Below are positions 8,173 to 15,803 of a stretch of DNA of 64,000 bases, in pieces (position 1 is the stretch's first letter; the number at the start of each line of letters is the position of its first letter). The stretch spans positions 16,483 through 80,482 of the forward strand of contig ONNV01000011.1 in the NCBI GenBank assembly GCA_900319225.1. The letters run 5' to 3'. A program made the translations under genes and the position numbers. This stretch comes from an uncultured Prevotellaceae bacterium. GTDB lineage: Bacteria > Bacteroidota > Bacteroidia > Bacteroidales > Bacteroidaceae. A model generated the notes under the pieces. That model had not been told where the DNA came from and searched no databases. It saw only the letters and a program-made list of their open reading frames with translations.

Positions 8173-9315
8173 ATGAGATGCCAAAGGCTTTACATTTTGC
8201 TGGCTCCGTTATTGTTGTGCTGCGGCATAGCTGTGGCTCAGAAATATGATGGCCTGTTAGAACATAGTGAACCGGTTGACATTTCCCGGTATATTGAAGT
8301 GTGTGACTGGTTATGCCGGCAAAGTGAAGATTATCAGTATTACAATGAACTTGATTCTTTGATTAATCTGGATTTGCCTTCTGATGATGAGTACTCTATT
8401 CTTTATAGTGGAAAGTCTTATGCAGTTCATGTGCCAAAGTTGTACCTGTCAAGGAAACCATCCATACGTCATGCTCAGAACTTGTACAATGGTTTTGTCT
8501 ATGTCTGGAATATATACTGTAATTATGAGGTGTGGATGCGTATCAATGAGTCGCAAATGCATCTTTCAGACTTGGCATATATGGTTGATGATAAAGATGC
8601 CATAAAAGCGACAAAGGGTATCAGAATTAGCGGAATAAGGGACCGTGAACTGCGTAGGGCTGCACGTAACAGCCGGAATTCCATAGTCGGATATATTAAA
8701 AACGGATATGATGAAATGATAGAGGATAAGGGTATTGATATCCTGATTTCATTTTGCAATCTTGTATATGACAAGTCATTCAAGTTTGAGGATACGATTG
8801 ATACAAACGATATCATAGATAGTATCTGGGGCGTGAATATGAGTCATGCTCAGGAAAGGTTGCTGCGTTATCTTGATTCTGATGAGGAGATTAGACTTAA
8901 AGTTATGCTTGATGAAATGGCTGCATGCAATGATTTCGATGAACAGTGTGTGCTATGGATAAACTGGGTGATGAATAGGGCGGGCGGTGATGATTACTTA
9001 TTTCTATTGGCAACCGGAGATGCCCTTATGGATAGTGGAAAATATAGCCCGATATTAGATGGGATATGGGATATATGGAGGAGTTTGTTCCAACCATATT
9101 TTCACGGAGTGTCAGTCGATGCATTAATACCGAATGCTTTTTATAATAAGTATAGGAAAAAATGCTTTATAACATGTCTCAAACACATTGATAAGCATCC
9201 TGATGATGTTTATGCCATTATGTGTGCGGCCAACCTTGCTACCAACTCAAATATTGAGCGTTATGGAGGTTTCGGAAATGCAGCTATGACAAAGATTCTT
9301 CCATTGATTCCTTAA
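8173..9315 (+). CDS. Secreted protein of unknown function
   Basis: The ATG at 8173 is chosen because it is followed directly by a clear signal peptide: a basic start, a leucine-rich core LYILLAPLLLCCGIAV and a probable cleavage after AVAQ. The earlier ATG at 8137 would place 12 charged residues before it. The mature ~357-residue protein is helical and acidic with many Tyr/Asp residues. No family is recognised. It closes the run of four codirectional genes that starts at 5764. Confidence 0.7.
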   Translation: MRCQRLYILLAPLLLCCGIAVAQKYDGLLEHSEPVDISRYIEVCDWLCRQSEDYQYYNELDSLINLDLPSDDEYSILYSGKSYAVHVPKLYLSRKPSIRHAQNLYNGFVYVWNIYCNYEVWMRINESQMHLSDLAYMVDDKDAIKATKGIRISGIRDRELRRAARNSRNSIVGYIKNGYDEMIEDKGIDILISFCNLVYDKSFKFEDTIDTNDIIDSIWGVNMSHAQERLLRYLDSDEEIRLKVMLDEMAACNDFDEQCVLWINWVMNRAGGDDYLFLLATGDALMDSGKYSPILDGIWDIWRSLFQPYFHGVSVDALIPNAFYNKYRKKCFITCLKHIDKHPDDVYAIMCAANLATNSNIERYGGFGNAAMTKILPLIP

Positions 9316-9409
9316 GTATGCTCAGATAATGAAAAGGTGATAGGTATAAAGAATACCCGAAAGTAGTATTATGGGTTGAATCAAAAGGTTAGTTCAAAGT
9401 ATAATGAGT

Positions 9410-9417
9410 AAATTTGC
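9410..9417 (+). promoter_or_regulatory. -7 promoter box TAAATTTG upstream of GH3 gene
   Basis: TAAATTTG matches the Bacteroidota -7 consensus TAnnTTTG. It lies 64 bases before the GH3 lipoprotein start. No good -33 TTTG is present at the usual spacing, so the assignment rests on the -7 box alone. Confidence 0.45.
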
Positions 9418-9481
9418 GACACAATAAAAGTGTGATATCATTATTGAGTTTGGACTACATCTTTTTTCCGCTAAAAGATTT

Positions 9482-10675
9482 ATGATTGAATATGTAAGAA
9501 GGAATCAGGTTTCAAGATTCTTTGCGTATTGCTTTGTTTCCAGTGTTGTCATGTTCTCTTCATGTTCCAAGAGTGATGAGAAGGACCCCGTTATTACCGA
9601 TGAAATCGAGCTTGCAATCCGTAACATGTCCCTCCGGCAGAAAGTGGGACAGATGTTCTACGGGCGCCCTGAAATGCTTGATACCACCATCCACTGGTTT
9701 GCAGGTAGCGATCTGGTCGCAATCTCAATGCAGGAGGTGAATGATGTGATGCGCAATGTAAATAAGGACTATCCTGTAGGAGGCATAATATTGTATGCGC
9801 ATAACATAGATGACAGCACTCAGCTGGAGTCTTTTATCGGTCAGCTGCGCCAATTGAACGGCTCTCCGTTGCTTTGCATTGATGAGGAGGGCGGGAGAGT
9901 AGCACGTATAGCAAATAACCCCAAGTTTGATGTGACCAAGTATGAGTCAATGGACTCGATAGGCAGGACCAGAGACCCTCATAATGCATACGAATGTGCC
10001 AACACCATAGGTTCATACCTTAAGCGATACGGATTTGATATAGATTTTGCTCCCGTGGCCGATGTCAATACAAATCCAGAGAATGTGGTAATTGGCAAAC
10101 GCGCATTCTCCGATGATCCTTATGTAGCTTCAGGTATGGTTACCAGTTATCTCCAAGGACTTGATGATGCCGGTATAGTAGGGTGCATAAAGCATTTCCC
10201 TGGTCATGGCGATACCAAGAATGATACCCATACCGGATATGCTGCATCAAACAAGACCTGGGCCGAGATGCTTGACTGTGAGATGATTACTTTCAAGACC
10301 GGAATAGCTTGGGGAACCCAACTCATAATGACTGCTCACATAGCAGCTCCCAATGTGACCGGGTCAGATGTGCCCAGCACGCTGTCACCTGTCATACTCA
10401 AAGACAAACTGCGCGGAGAGCTTGGTTACAATAATATCATTGTGGCCGATGCCATGGAGATGGGTGCCATCACACTGCATTACACCAATGCCGATGCCGC
10501 AGTACTGGCCGTTCAAGCCGGCGTGGATATCCTGCTTGGCCCCAAGAACCTGATAGAAGCCTTTGATGCCGTCATTGCCGCCGTCCAGTCCGGCAAGATA
10601 ACTGAGAAAAGAATTGATGATAGTGTGCGCCGAATATTAAAACTCAAGAAAAAGGTTGGAAGGTTTAAGTATTAA
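9482..10675 (+). CDS. Glycoside hydrolase family 3 lipoprotein, NagZ-like beta-N-acetylhexosaminidase
   Basis: The 397-residue enzyme carries GH3 landmarks: DEEGGRVARI, the KHFPGHGDT...DTHTG block that includes the His/Asp pair used as acid/base in NagZ-type enzymes, and VADAMEMGAI holding the presumed nucleophile Asp. The N-terminus is a lipoprotein signal ending in SSCSKS, so the mature protein is probably anchored in the outer or inner membrane rather than cytoplasmic like E. coli NagZ. It has only the single GH3 catalytic barrel. A role in releasing N-acetylglucosamine from peptidoglycan fragments or glycans is the family expectation; the substrate is not shown by the sequence. Confidence 0.88.
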   Translation: MIEYVRRNQVSRFFAYCFVSSVVMFSSCSKSDEKDPVITDEIELAIRNMSLRQKVGQMFYGRPEMLDTTIHWFAGSDLVAISMQEVNDVMRNVNKDYPVGGIILYAHNIDDSTQLESFIGQLRQLNGSPLLCIDEEGGRVARIANNPKFDVTKYESMDSIGRTRDPHNAYECANTIGSYLKRYGFDIDFAPVADVNTNPENVVIGKRAFSDDPYVASGMVTSYLQGLDDAGIVGCIKHFPGHGDTKNDTHTGYAASNKTWAEMLDCEMITFKTGIAWGTQLIMTAHIAAPNVTGSDVPSTLSPVILKDKLRGELGYNNIIVADAMEMGAITLHYTNADAAVLAVQAGVDILLGPKNLIEAFDAVIAAVQSGKITEKRIDDSVRRILKLKKKVGRFKY

Positions 10676-10688
10676 GCGGATTCTTTTT

Positions 10689-10696
10689 TACCTTTG
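10689..10696 (+). promoter_or_regulatory. -7 promoter box TACCTTTG for tRNA-Ser
   Basis: TACCTTTG fits TAnnTTTG and lies 13 bases upstream of the tRNA 5' end, a typical position for a tRNA promoter in this phylum. No -33 element is obvious. Confidence 0.55.
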
Positions 10697-10708
10697 CATC
10701 CGCAAAAA

Positions 10709-10796
10709 GGAAAGATGCCAGAGTGATCGAATGGACCGGACTCGAAATCCGGCGTACGGCCTAGCCGTACCGTGGGTTTGAATCCCACTCTTTCCG
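10709..10796 (+). tRNA. tRNA-Ser (anticodon CGA)
   Basis: The acceptor stem GGAAAGA pairs with TCTTTCC. The anticodon stem CCGGA/TCCGG encloses loop CTCGAAA, so the anticodon is CGA (10743-10745). A long variable arm (TACGGCCTAGCCGTA) marks it as class II, as expected for serine. The T-arm is GTGGG-TTTGAAT-CCCAC. CCA is not encoded. A TACCTTTG -7 box at 10689-10696 precedes it. Confidence 0.95.
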
Positions 10797-10842
10797 CAAA
10801 AGCCAGGTTTCAGCCTGGCTTTTTGCGTAAAGAGTGGGATTC
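10780..10842. repeat. Long inverted repeat containing tRNA-Ser 3' end and terminator
   Basis: The last 17 bases of the tRNA and the bases after it are repeated in inverted orientation. Arms of about 28 bases, starting GAATCCCACTCTTT and ending AAAGAGTGGGATTC, differ at one or two positions. The inner part AGCCAGG-TTTCAG-CCTGGCT followed by TTTTT (10801-10824) is a good intrinsic terminator for the tRNA. The remaining spacer to 10941 holds short palindromes (GTTTCCTATCGGAAAC at about 10860, GGCCCTCCGGGCC at about 10880). Confidence 0.8.
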
Positions 10843-10941
10843 GGTAAACCTTCTTTTAGTTTCCTATCGGAAACGGGTGGCCCTCCGGGCCATCTCGTTC
10901 GCATACTCACTTCGCCCCAATACGTTTGTATTGCGTGAATT

Positions 10942-10972
10942 AAATAAGGCCACCCATCGGGCGGCCTTATTT
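10942..10972 (-). terminator. Bidirectional-looking terminator after ACT-domain gene
   Basis: AAATAAGGCC pairs with GGCCTTATTT around a CCC/GGG stem top, a strong symmetrical hairpin with T-rich flanks. It lies 18 bases after the ACT gene stop on the minus strand and could also stop readthrough from the tRNA side. Confidence 0.7.
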
Positions 10973-10990
10973 GATTGTGGTAATACCTTT

Positions 10991-11389
10991 TTAAAGTTCC
11001 TGGATAATCTGGTTGGCAAGCTCGGTGTTGTCCGGGCGGATTATTACGCGTGAGAACTCTGATGATGAGTCAGTAAAGGCGTACATGTACTCAACCGATA
11101 TTCCGGCGGCTGATAGCTTCTCCATAGCGTTTGCCATGGCACCGGGCTTGTTTGCACACTCCAGGTAAACCACATGGGTCATGGTCACTGCGTATGAGTT
11201 AGCCTTGATAAGGTTGAATGCGCGCTCAATCTGGTCGCGCTCCACTATGATGCGGGCAATACCGAAATCCTGTGTCTCAGATACGGTGAATGCCTTCATG
11301 TTTATACCATTGTTACCGAGCAGTCTGGCTATCTCGGCAAATTTTCCCTTCTCATTCTCCAGGAAAACTGAAATCTGTCTGATTAGCAT
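10991..11389 (-). CDS. Tandem ACT-domain protein
   Basis: The 132-residue protein consists of two ACT domains. The first begins IRQISVFLENEKGKFAEIARLLGNNGINMKAF, the second begins THVVYLECANKPGAMANAMEKLSAAGISVEYMYAF. ACT domains bind amino acids or similar small ligands and regulate enzymes. No enzyme domain is attached. It is 23 bases downstream of the phenylacetate-CoA-ligase-like gene, a pairing often seen in Bacteroidota, so it may sense an aromatic amino acid or related compound for that pathway. That functional link is inferred from position. Confidence 0.85.
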   Translation of the reverse strand: MLIRQISVFLENEKGKFAEIARLLGNNGINMKAFTVSETQDFGIARIIVERDQIERAFNLIKANSYAVTMTHVVYLECANKPGAMANAMEKLSAAGISVEYMYAFTDSSSEFSRVIIRPDNTELANQIIQEL

Positions 11390-11412
11390 AGTCGGATATC
11401 ATTAATCGGTTA

Positions 11413-12714
11413 TTATTCAAATTTACGGTGGTCAATGGCGCGTTTTGCCTTACCGGTAGAACGCTCAATTGTTCCGGGCTGTACGATCTTTATGGCAGGC
11501 TGGATGCCTACGACGCTCTGGATACGTGAGGTAAGACGCTGACGCAGACGAACCAGCTCGTTAACCTGGTCAGTGTAGAACTCAGGCTTAACCTCAACCT
11601 GGATATCGAATGTGTCGGTGTTGTTTACACGGTCTACTTCGATAAGGAAGTAGGGCTCGTACTCCGGGAACTCCAGCAGGATGGACTCTATCTGTGACGG
11701 GAATACGTTCACACCGCGGATGATCATCATATCGTCGCTGCGGCCCAGAATCTTGCCCATACGTACGGCGGTACGGCCGCACTCACACTTGTCATAGTTG
11801 AGATAGGTGAGGTCACGTGTGCGGTAACGGATCATCGGCATACCCCACTTATCGAGAGTGGTGAATACAAGCTCACCCTTTTGACCGGGCTCTACAGGCT
11901 GCAGGGTAACCGGGTCTATAATCTCGGGGTAGTAGAGGTCCTCCCAAAGGTGGGTGCCGTTCTGGCACTCGCACTCGCCACCTACGCCGGGGCCGCTTAT
12001 CTCGGTGAGTCCATAGATATCGAATGCCTTGATATGCATCTTATCCTCAAGCTCCTTACGCATGGCCTCGGTCCAGGGCTCTGCACCGAATATACCGACC
12101 TTGAGCTTGAAGTTGTTTATGTCAAGACCCTGCTTGCGGATCTCCTCGGCCATATAAAGAGCGTAGGAGGGGGTGCAGGCAACAGCAGTAGAACCAAAGT
12201 CCTGCATAAGCTGGAGCTGCTTCTGGGTATTTCCGCTGCTGGTGGGGATTACGGTCGCGCCGATCTTGTGTACACCGTCATGTGCACCCAGACCACCGGT
12301 GAAAAGGCCGTATCCGTATGCAATCTGTACAAAATCATCTTTGCCAAGTCCGAACGCGGTAAGGCAACGCGCTACGGCCTCTGCCCAGTTGTCCAGATCC
12401 TTCTGGGTATAACCCACAACGATAGGCTTACCGGTGGTGCCTGATGATGCGTGCAGACGCAGGATGTCGGTCATGGGTACGCACATCATTCCGAAAGGAT
12501 AGTTGTCACGAAGGTCTTGCTTGACTGTAAAAGGCAATTTTACGATGTCATCAATACTGCGGATATCCTCAGGGCGGACTCCGTGTTCATCGAACCTTTT
12601 CTTGTAGAAAGGTGAGTTGTTGTAGGCGTGTGCTACAATCTTCTTGAGTTTTTCACTCTGCAGAGCGCGCATCTCATCACGTGACATGCACTCAATTTTT
12701 TTGTTCCAGATCAT
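11413..12714 (-). CDS. Phenylacetate-CoA ligase family protein (PaaK-like)
   Basis: From the ATG at 12714 the protein is 433 residues, the usual length of the PaaK family. The extra N-terminal codons possible further upstream overlap the divergent tsaD gene and are rejected. It shows the adenylation motif HASSGTTGKPIVVGY, the YGLTE motif of the acyl-adenylate site, and a C-terminal ligase domain with RTRDLTY and GRSDDMMIIRGVNVFP. PaaK enzymes convert aryl acids such as phenylacetate or indoleacetate to CoA thioesters. In gut anaerobes the paired PaaK/ACT genes are associated with aromatic amino acid metabolism. The actual substrate cannot be read here. Confidence 0.88.
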   Translation of the reverse strand: MIWNKKIECMSRDEMRALQSEKLKKIVAHAYNNSPFYKKRFDEHGVRPEDIRSIDDIVKLPFTVKQDLRDNYPFGMMCVPMTDILRLHASSGTTGKPIVVGYTQKDLDNWAEAVARCLTAFGLGKDDFVQIAYGYGLFTGGLGAHDGVHKIGATVIPTSSGNTQKQLQLMQDFGSTAVACTPSYALYMAEEIRKQGLDINNFKLKVGIFGAEPWTEAMRKELEDKMHIKAFDIYGLTEISGPGVGGECECQNGTHLWEDLYYPEIIDPVTLQPVEPGQKGELVFTTLDKWGMPMIRYRTRDLTYLNYDKCECGRTAVRMGKILGRSDDMMIIRGVNVFPSQIESILLEFPEYEPYFLIEVDRVNNTDTFDIQVEVKPEFYTDQVNELVRLRQRLTSRIQSVVGIQPAIKIVQPGTIERSTGKAKRAIDHRKFE

Positions 12715-12769
12715 CGTATTAATTAGGTGGTATGAAGTAATTGAGTGCAAAAGTAGGGAAATAATATTG

Positions 12770-12777
12770 TATCTTTG
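12770..12777 (+). promoter_or_regulatory. -7 promoter box TATCTTTG for tsaD
   Basis: TATCTTTG is a perfect TAnnTTTG box 30 bases before the tsaD start, in the divergent spacer with the PaaK-like gene. A TTG about 26 bases upstream is a weak -33 candidate. Confidence 0.6.
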
Positions 12778-12806
12778 CACGCCATTAGAAAATATGGAGT
12801 GAAAAA

Positions 12807-13832
12807 ATGGAAAAAGAGGTCTATATCCTGGGTATAGAGTCATCCTGCGATGATACGTCGGCTGCAGTGATCCGTAACGGAGAATTGCTGTCAAATGTCG
12901 TAGCCAGCCAGAAGGTACATGAGGAGTACGGTGGGGTGGTGCCGGAACTGGCGTCACGCGCTCACCAGCAGAACATAGTTCCGGTGGTGGATACTGCGTT
13001 GAAAAGGGCCGGAATTGATGCCGGACAGCTCAGCGCCGTCGCTTTTACACGCGGTCCGGGTCTTATGGGATCGCTTCTGGTAGGTGTATCGTTTGCCAAG
13101 GGTTTTGCGCGTTCGCTTAACATCCCCATGATTGAGGTGAACCATCTGCAGGGACATATCCTGGCTCATTTTATAAAGCAGCCCGGTGAGGAGCTTGAGA
13201 CTCCGCAGTTCCCGTTCCTGTGCCTGCTGGTATCGGGTGGTAACTCCCAGATAGTCAAGGTTGAATCATACAACAAGATGGAGATTCTGGGTCAGACTAT
13301 CGATGATGCTGCAGGTGAGGCCATGGACAAGTGCTCCAAGGTGATGGGATTCGGTTATCCCGGCGGTCCGATTATTGACCGATTGGCGCGTCAGGGCAAT
13401 CCAAAGGCATATACATTCAGCAAACCCAATATCCCCGGATACAACTACAGTTTCAGCGGACTCAAGACATCGTTCCTGTACAATCTGCGTGACTGGGTTA
13501 AGGAAGATCCCGATTTCATCGAGCATCACAAGGAGGATCTGTGCGCGTCGCTTGAGCGTACCATCGTGGAGATTCTGATGAAGAAACTGCGTCAGGCAGC
13601 CAAGGATACCGGCATAACTCAGATTGCCGTAGCCGGAGGAGTATCGGCCAATACCGGATTGCGTGAAGCATTCCAGGACCACGCCCGCCGCTATCGTTGG
13701 AAAGTCTTCATCCCCCGTTTCTCATACACAACGGACAACGCCGCCATGATAGCCTGCACCGGCTATTTCAAATACCTGGACAACGACTTCTGTTCCATCG
13801 ACGTGCCAATCTACTCAAATACAAGGTTATAA
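12807..13832 (+). CDS. tsaD: tRNA N6-adenosine threonylcarbamoyltransferase TsaD
   Basis: TsaD transfers the threonylcarbamoyl group to A37 of ANN-decoding tRNAs, together with TsaB and TsaE. The 341-residue protein starts with the ASKHA-type LGIESSCDDTSAAV, has the metal-binding NHLQGH (His113 and His117) and the conserved CSKVMGFGYPGGPIID and AGGVSANTGLR. Length and motif order are typical. Nothing is missing. It is followed by a repeat-filled spacer and then the rpmB cluster, which has its own promoter. Confidence 0.97.
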   Translation: MEKEVYILGIESSCDDTSAAVIRNGELLSNVVASQKVHEEYGGVVPELASRAHQQNIVPVVDTALKRAGIDAGQLSAVAFTRGPGLMGSLLVGVSFAKGFARSLNIPMIEVNHLQGHILAHFIKQPGEELETPQFPFLCLLVSGGNSQIVKVESYNKMEILGQTIDDAAGEAMDKCSKVMGFGYPGGPIIDRLARQGNPKAYTFSKPNIPGYNYSFSGLKTSFLYNLRDWVKEDPDFIEHHKEDLCASLERTIVEILMKKLRQAAKDTGITQIAVAGGVSANTGLREAFQDHARRYRWKVFIPRFSYTTDNAAMIACTGYFKYLDNDFCSIDVPIYSNTRL

Positions 13833-13834
13833 AT

Positions 13835-13908
13835 ACGTTTCCAGTTAGCGACTTTTTAGGCCCAAAGGGCCATAAAAGTCAAAAACAACCGAGCGCCAAA
13901 GGTGCGAG
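13835..13908 (+). repeat. Dispersed hairpin element B, copy 1
   Basis: The element has a CCAGTTAGCGACTTTTTAGG start, a hairpin GACTTTTTAGGCCC / GGGCCATAAAAGTC, then AAAAA and a GAGCGCC...GCGAG tail. Three more copies occur at 28457-28532, 58177-58246 and, inverted, 63856-63925. It starts 3 bases after the tsaD stop. The bases that follow (to about 13965) are rich in CCACCC and AACCCAAAATTC, which also follow copy 2. Confidence 0.8.
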
Positions 13909-13994
13909 AAAAACCACCCGCCACCCCCAATTCCCCGATGAAACCCAAAATTCCACCAACAATATTCTTAAACAAAGAAAAAAACCGCACGTTT

Positions 13995-14026
13995 ATTTGG
14001 ATGACTGAAATAAATCCCCTAAATTT
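13995..14026 (+). promoter_or_regulatory. Promoter for rpmB operon (TTTG-N20-TAAATTTG)
   Basis: TTTG at 13995-13998 and TAAATTTG at 14019-14026 are separated by 20 bases, an excellent Bacteroidota sigma-ABfr promoter. It lies about 50 bases upstream of rpmB. Confidence 0.8.
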
Positions 14027-14074
14027 GCACCCTGTTTTGAGAACACTGCAAAAAACGAATAAAAACAGATAGAT

Positions 14075-14335
14075 ATGTCAAGAATTTGTCAGATCACCGG
14101 AAAGAAGGCAATGGTTGGCAACAATGTTTCTCACTCAAAGCGTAGAACCAAGAGGACATTTGATGTTAACCTGTTTACTAAGAAGTTCTTCTATGTTGAG
14201 GAGAATTGCTGGATCAGCCTCAAACTCAGTGCTGCCGGCCTGAGAATCATTAACAAGAAAGGTCTTGATGCCGCCCTCAAGGAGGCAGTCGCTAACGGTT
14301 ATTGCGATTGGAAAGACATCAGAATCATTGCGTAA
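14075..14335 (+). CDS. rpmB: 50S ribosomal protein L28
   Basis: The 86-residue protein begins [26 protein letters not shown], the L28 (bL28) signature, and ends in the typical IRIIA helix region. It is a structural protein of the large ribosomal subunit. Length matches the Bacteroidota form. It heads the rpmB-rpmG-DUF4295 cluster, with rpmG 24 bases downstream. Confidence 0.97.
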   Translation: MSRICQITGKKAMVGNNVSHSKRRTKRTFDVNLFTKKFFYVEENCWISLKLSAAGLRIINKKGLDAALKEAVANGYCDWKDIRIIA

Positions 14336-14359
14336 TAACAGAAAGGAGTTCATACTACT

Positions 14360-14548
14360 ATGGCAAAGAAAGTAAAAGGCAACAGGGTTCAGGTTATCCT
14401 GGAATGCACTGAGCACAAAGACAGCGGTATGCCGGGAACTTCCCGTTACATTACCACCAAGAACAGGAAGAACACTCCTGAGAGACTGGAACTTAAGAAG
14501 TATAACCCCATTCTCAAGAGGATGACAATCCATCGTGAGATCAAGTAA
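14360..14548 (+). CDS. rpmG: 50S ribosomal protein L33
   Basis: The 62-residue protein has the L33 (bL33) pattern [10 protein letters not shown]...[28 protein letters not shown]. It lacks the paired cysteines of zinc-binding L33 forms: only one Cys is seen in ECTEH, so this looks like the zinc-free type. It sits between rpmB and the DUF4295 gene in the usual Bacteroidota order. Confidence 0.96.
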   Translation: MAKKVKGNRVQVILECTEHKDSGMPGTSRYITTKNRKNTPERLELKKYNPILKRMTIHREIK

Positions 14549-14561
14549 TACATTTTAAACC

Positions 14562-14708
14562 ATGGCAAAGAAAGTAGTTGCTACCCTGCGTCAGGGTAAG
14601 GTCTCAATGGCCAAGGTCATTAAGATGGTAAAGTCACCCAAGACCGGTGCTTATATGTTCACAGAGCAGATCGTCAGCGACGAGCAGCTTAAGGACGCTA
14701 TCAAGTAA
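14562..14708 (+). CDS. DUF4295 small ribosome-associated protein
   Basis: This 48-residue basic protein begins MAKKVVATLRQGKVSMAKVI and ends SDEQLKDAIK. It is conserved after rpmB-rpmG in Bacteroidota and carries the DUF4295 name. A phylum-specific ribosomal protein has been reported in Bacteroidota ribosome structures (bL38), and I believe it is this family, but I cannot confirm the equivalence here. The gene starts 13 bases after rpmG and is followed by a strong terminator. Confidence 0.88.
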   Translation: MAKKVVATLRQGKVSMAKVIKMVKSPKTGAYMFTEQIVSDEQLKDAIK

Positions 14709-14731
14709 GATAAACTTGACACAAAATATGT

Positions 14732-14765
14732 AAGAGCGACCCATTTTGGGCCGCTCTTATTATTT
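14732..14765 (+). terminator. Intrinsic terminator of the rpmB operon
   Basis: AAGAGCGACCCA and TGGGCCGCTCTT form a 12-base stem around TTT with a single mismatch, followed by ATTATTTG. It lies 23 bases after the DUF4295 stop. Confidence 0.8.
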
Positions 14766-14794
14766 GCATTTATCACCTTATTTATTTAAATTTG
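14763..14794 (+). promoter_or_regulatory. Promoter for ftsY-rimO (TTTG-N20-TAAATTTG)
   Basis: TTTG at 14763-14766 and TAAATTTG at 14787-14794 with a 20-base spacer match the Bacteroidota consensus. The start codon of ftsY is about 44 bases downstream. The -33 element directly follows the previous operon's terminator. Confidence 0.78.
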
Positions 14795-14837
14795 CATTCT
14801 GAGTACGGTACTTTTTGCCGTATTCACCGAATGATAT

Positions 14838-15803
14838 ATGGGCTTGTTTTCATTTTTCACTAAAGATAAGAAGGAGGTACTGGATAAAGGACTTGAAAAG
14901 ACCAAGTCCAGCGTATTCTCCAAGATAGCACGTGCCGTTGCAGGTAAATCCACTGTCGATGATGAGGTTCTGGATAATCTGGAGGAGGTCCTGATTACAT
15001 CCGATGTTGGCGTAGAGACCACCCTCAAGATAGTAAAGCGCATCCAGGAGCGTGTAGCCCGTGACAAATACATGGGCACATCAGAGCTCAACGACATTCT
15101 CCGTGATGAGATATCGGCACTTCTGGTAGAGAATAACCCCGATGATGATGCTGAGCCTTTCAGCGTTCCGTCTGCCCGCAAGCCCTATGTGGTGCTTGTG
15201 GTTGGCGTGAACGGCGTAGGCAAGACCACCACTATAGGCAAGCTTGCCTATCAGTTCAAGAAACGCGGTCTGAAGGTAGTGCTTGGTGCTGCCGATACAT
15301 TCCGTGCCGCCGCCATTGAGCAGCTGCAGGAGTGGGGCCGTAGAGTGGATGTGCCGGTGATCAGGCAGGAAATGGGTTCAGACCCCGCATCGGTGGCATA
15401 TGATACGCTCAGCCATGCAGTGGCTGACGGGGCCGATGTGGTGCTGATTGATACTGCAGGCCGTCTGCACAACAAGGTGGGTCTTATGAATGAGCTCACC
15501 AAGATCCGCAACGTGATGAACAAGGTCGTTGAGGGCGCCCCTGATGACGTACTGCTGGTTCTTGACGGTTCTACCGGTCAGAACGCCTTTGAGCAAGCCA
15601 AGCAGTTCACACTGGCCACCAAGGTAACCCAGCTGGCCATTACCAAGCTTGACGGAACTGCCAAGGGAGGCGTTGTGATAGGTATTTCAGACCAGTTCAA
15701 GGTACCTGTAAAGTATGTCGGCCTGGGTGAGGCTATAGACAACCTGCAGGTATTCAACAAGACCGAGTTTGTGGATTCACTATTTAAACAGGATAAGGAA
15801 TGA
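14838..15803 (+). CDS. ftsY: Signal recognition particle receptor FtsY
   Basis: FtsY is the membrane-associated GTPase that docks SRP-ribosome complexes at the Sec translocon. The 321-residue protein has the SRP-type four-helix N domain, then the GTPase motifs GVNGVGKTTT (about 123-132), DTFRAAA, DTAGRLHN and TKLDGTAKGG. The acidic A domain is almost absent, leaving a short MGLFSFF start that may bind membrane, as in many Bacteroidota. Its stop overlaps the rimO start in an ATGA. Confidence 0.97.
   Translation: MGLFSFFTKDKKEVLDKGLEKTKSSVFSKIARAVAGKSTVDDEVLDNLEEVLITSDVGVETTLKIVKRIQERVARDKYMGTSELNDILRDEISALLVENNPDDDAEPFSVPSARKPYVVLVVGVNGVGKTTTIGKLAYQFKKRGLKVVLGAADTFRAAAIEQLQEWGRRVDVPVIRQEMGSDPASVAYDTLSHAVADGADVVLIDTAGRLHNKVGLMNELTKIRNVMNKVVEGAPDDVLLVLDGSTGQNAFEQAKQFTLATKVTQLAITKLDGTAKGGVVIGISDQFKVPVKYVGLGEAIDNLQVFNKTEFVDSLFKQDKE

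Noticed and set aside
11413-12957. Longer PaaK-like reading frame starting at 12957
   Set aside because: It would run through the tsaD promoter and the first 150 bases of tsaD on the other strand; the family N-terminus begins at 12714.
13697-14008. 103-codon frame over the end of tsaD and element B
   Set aside because: It overlaps tsaD in another frame and reads through the repeat; no start signal or family pattern.
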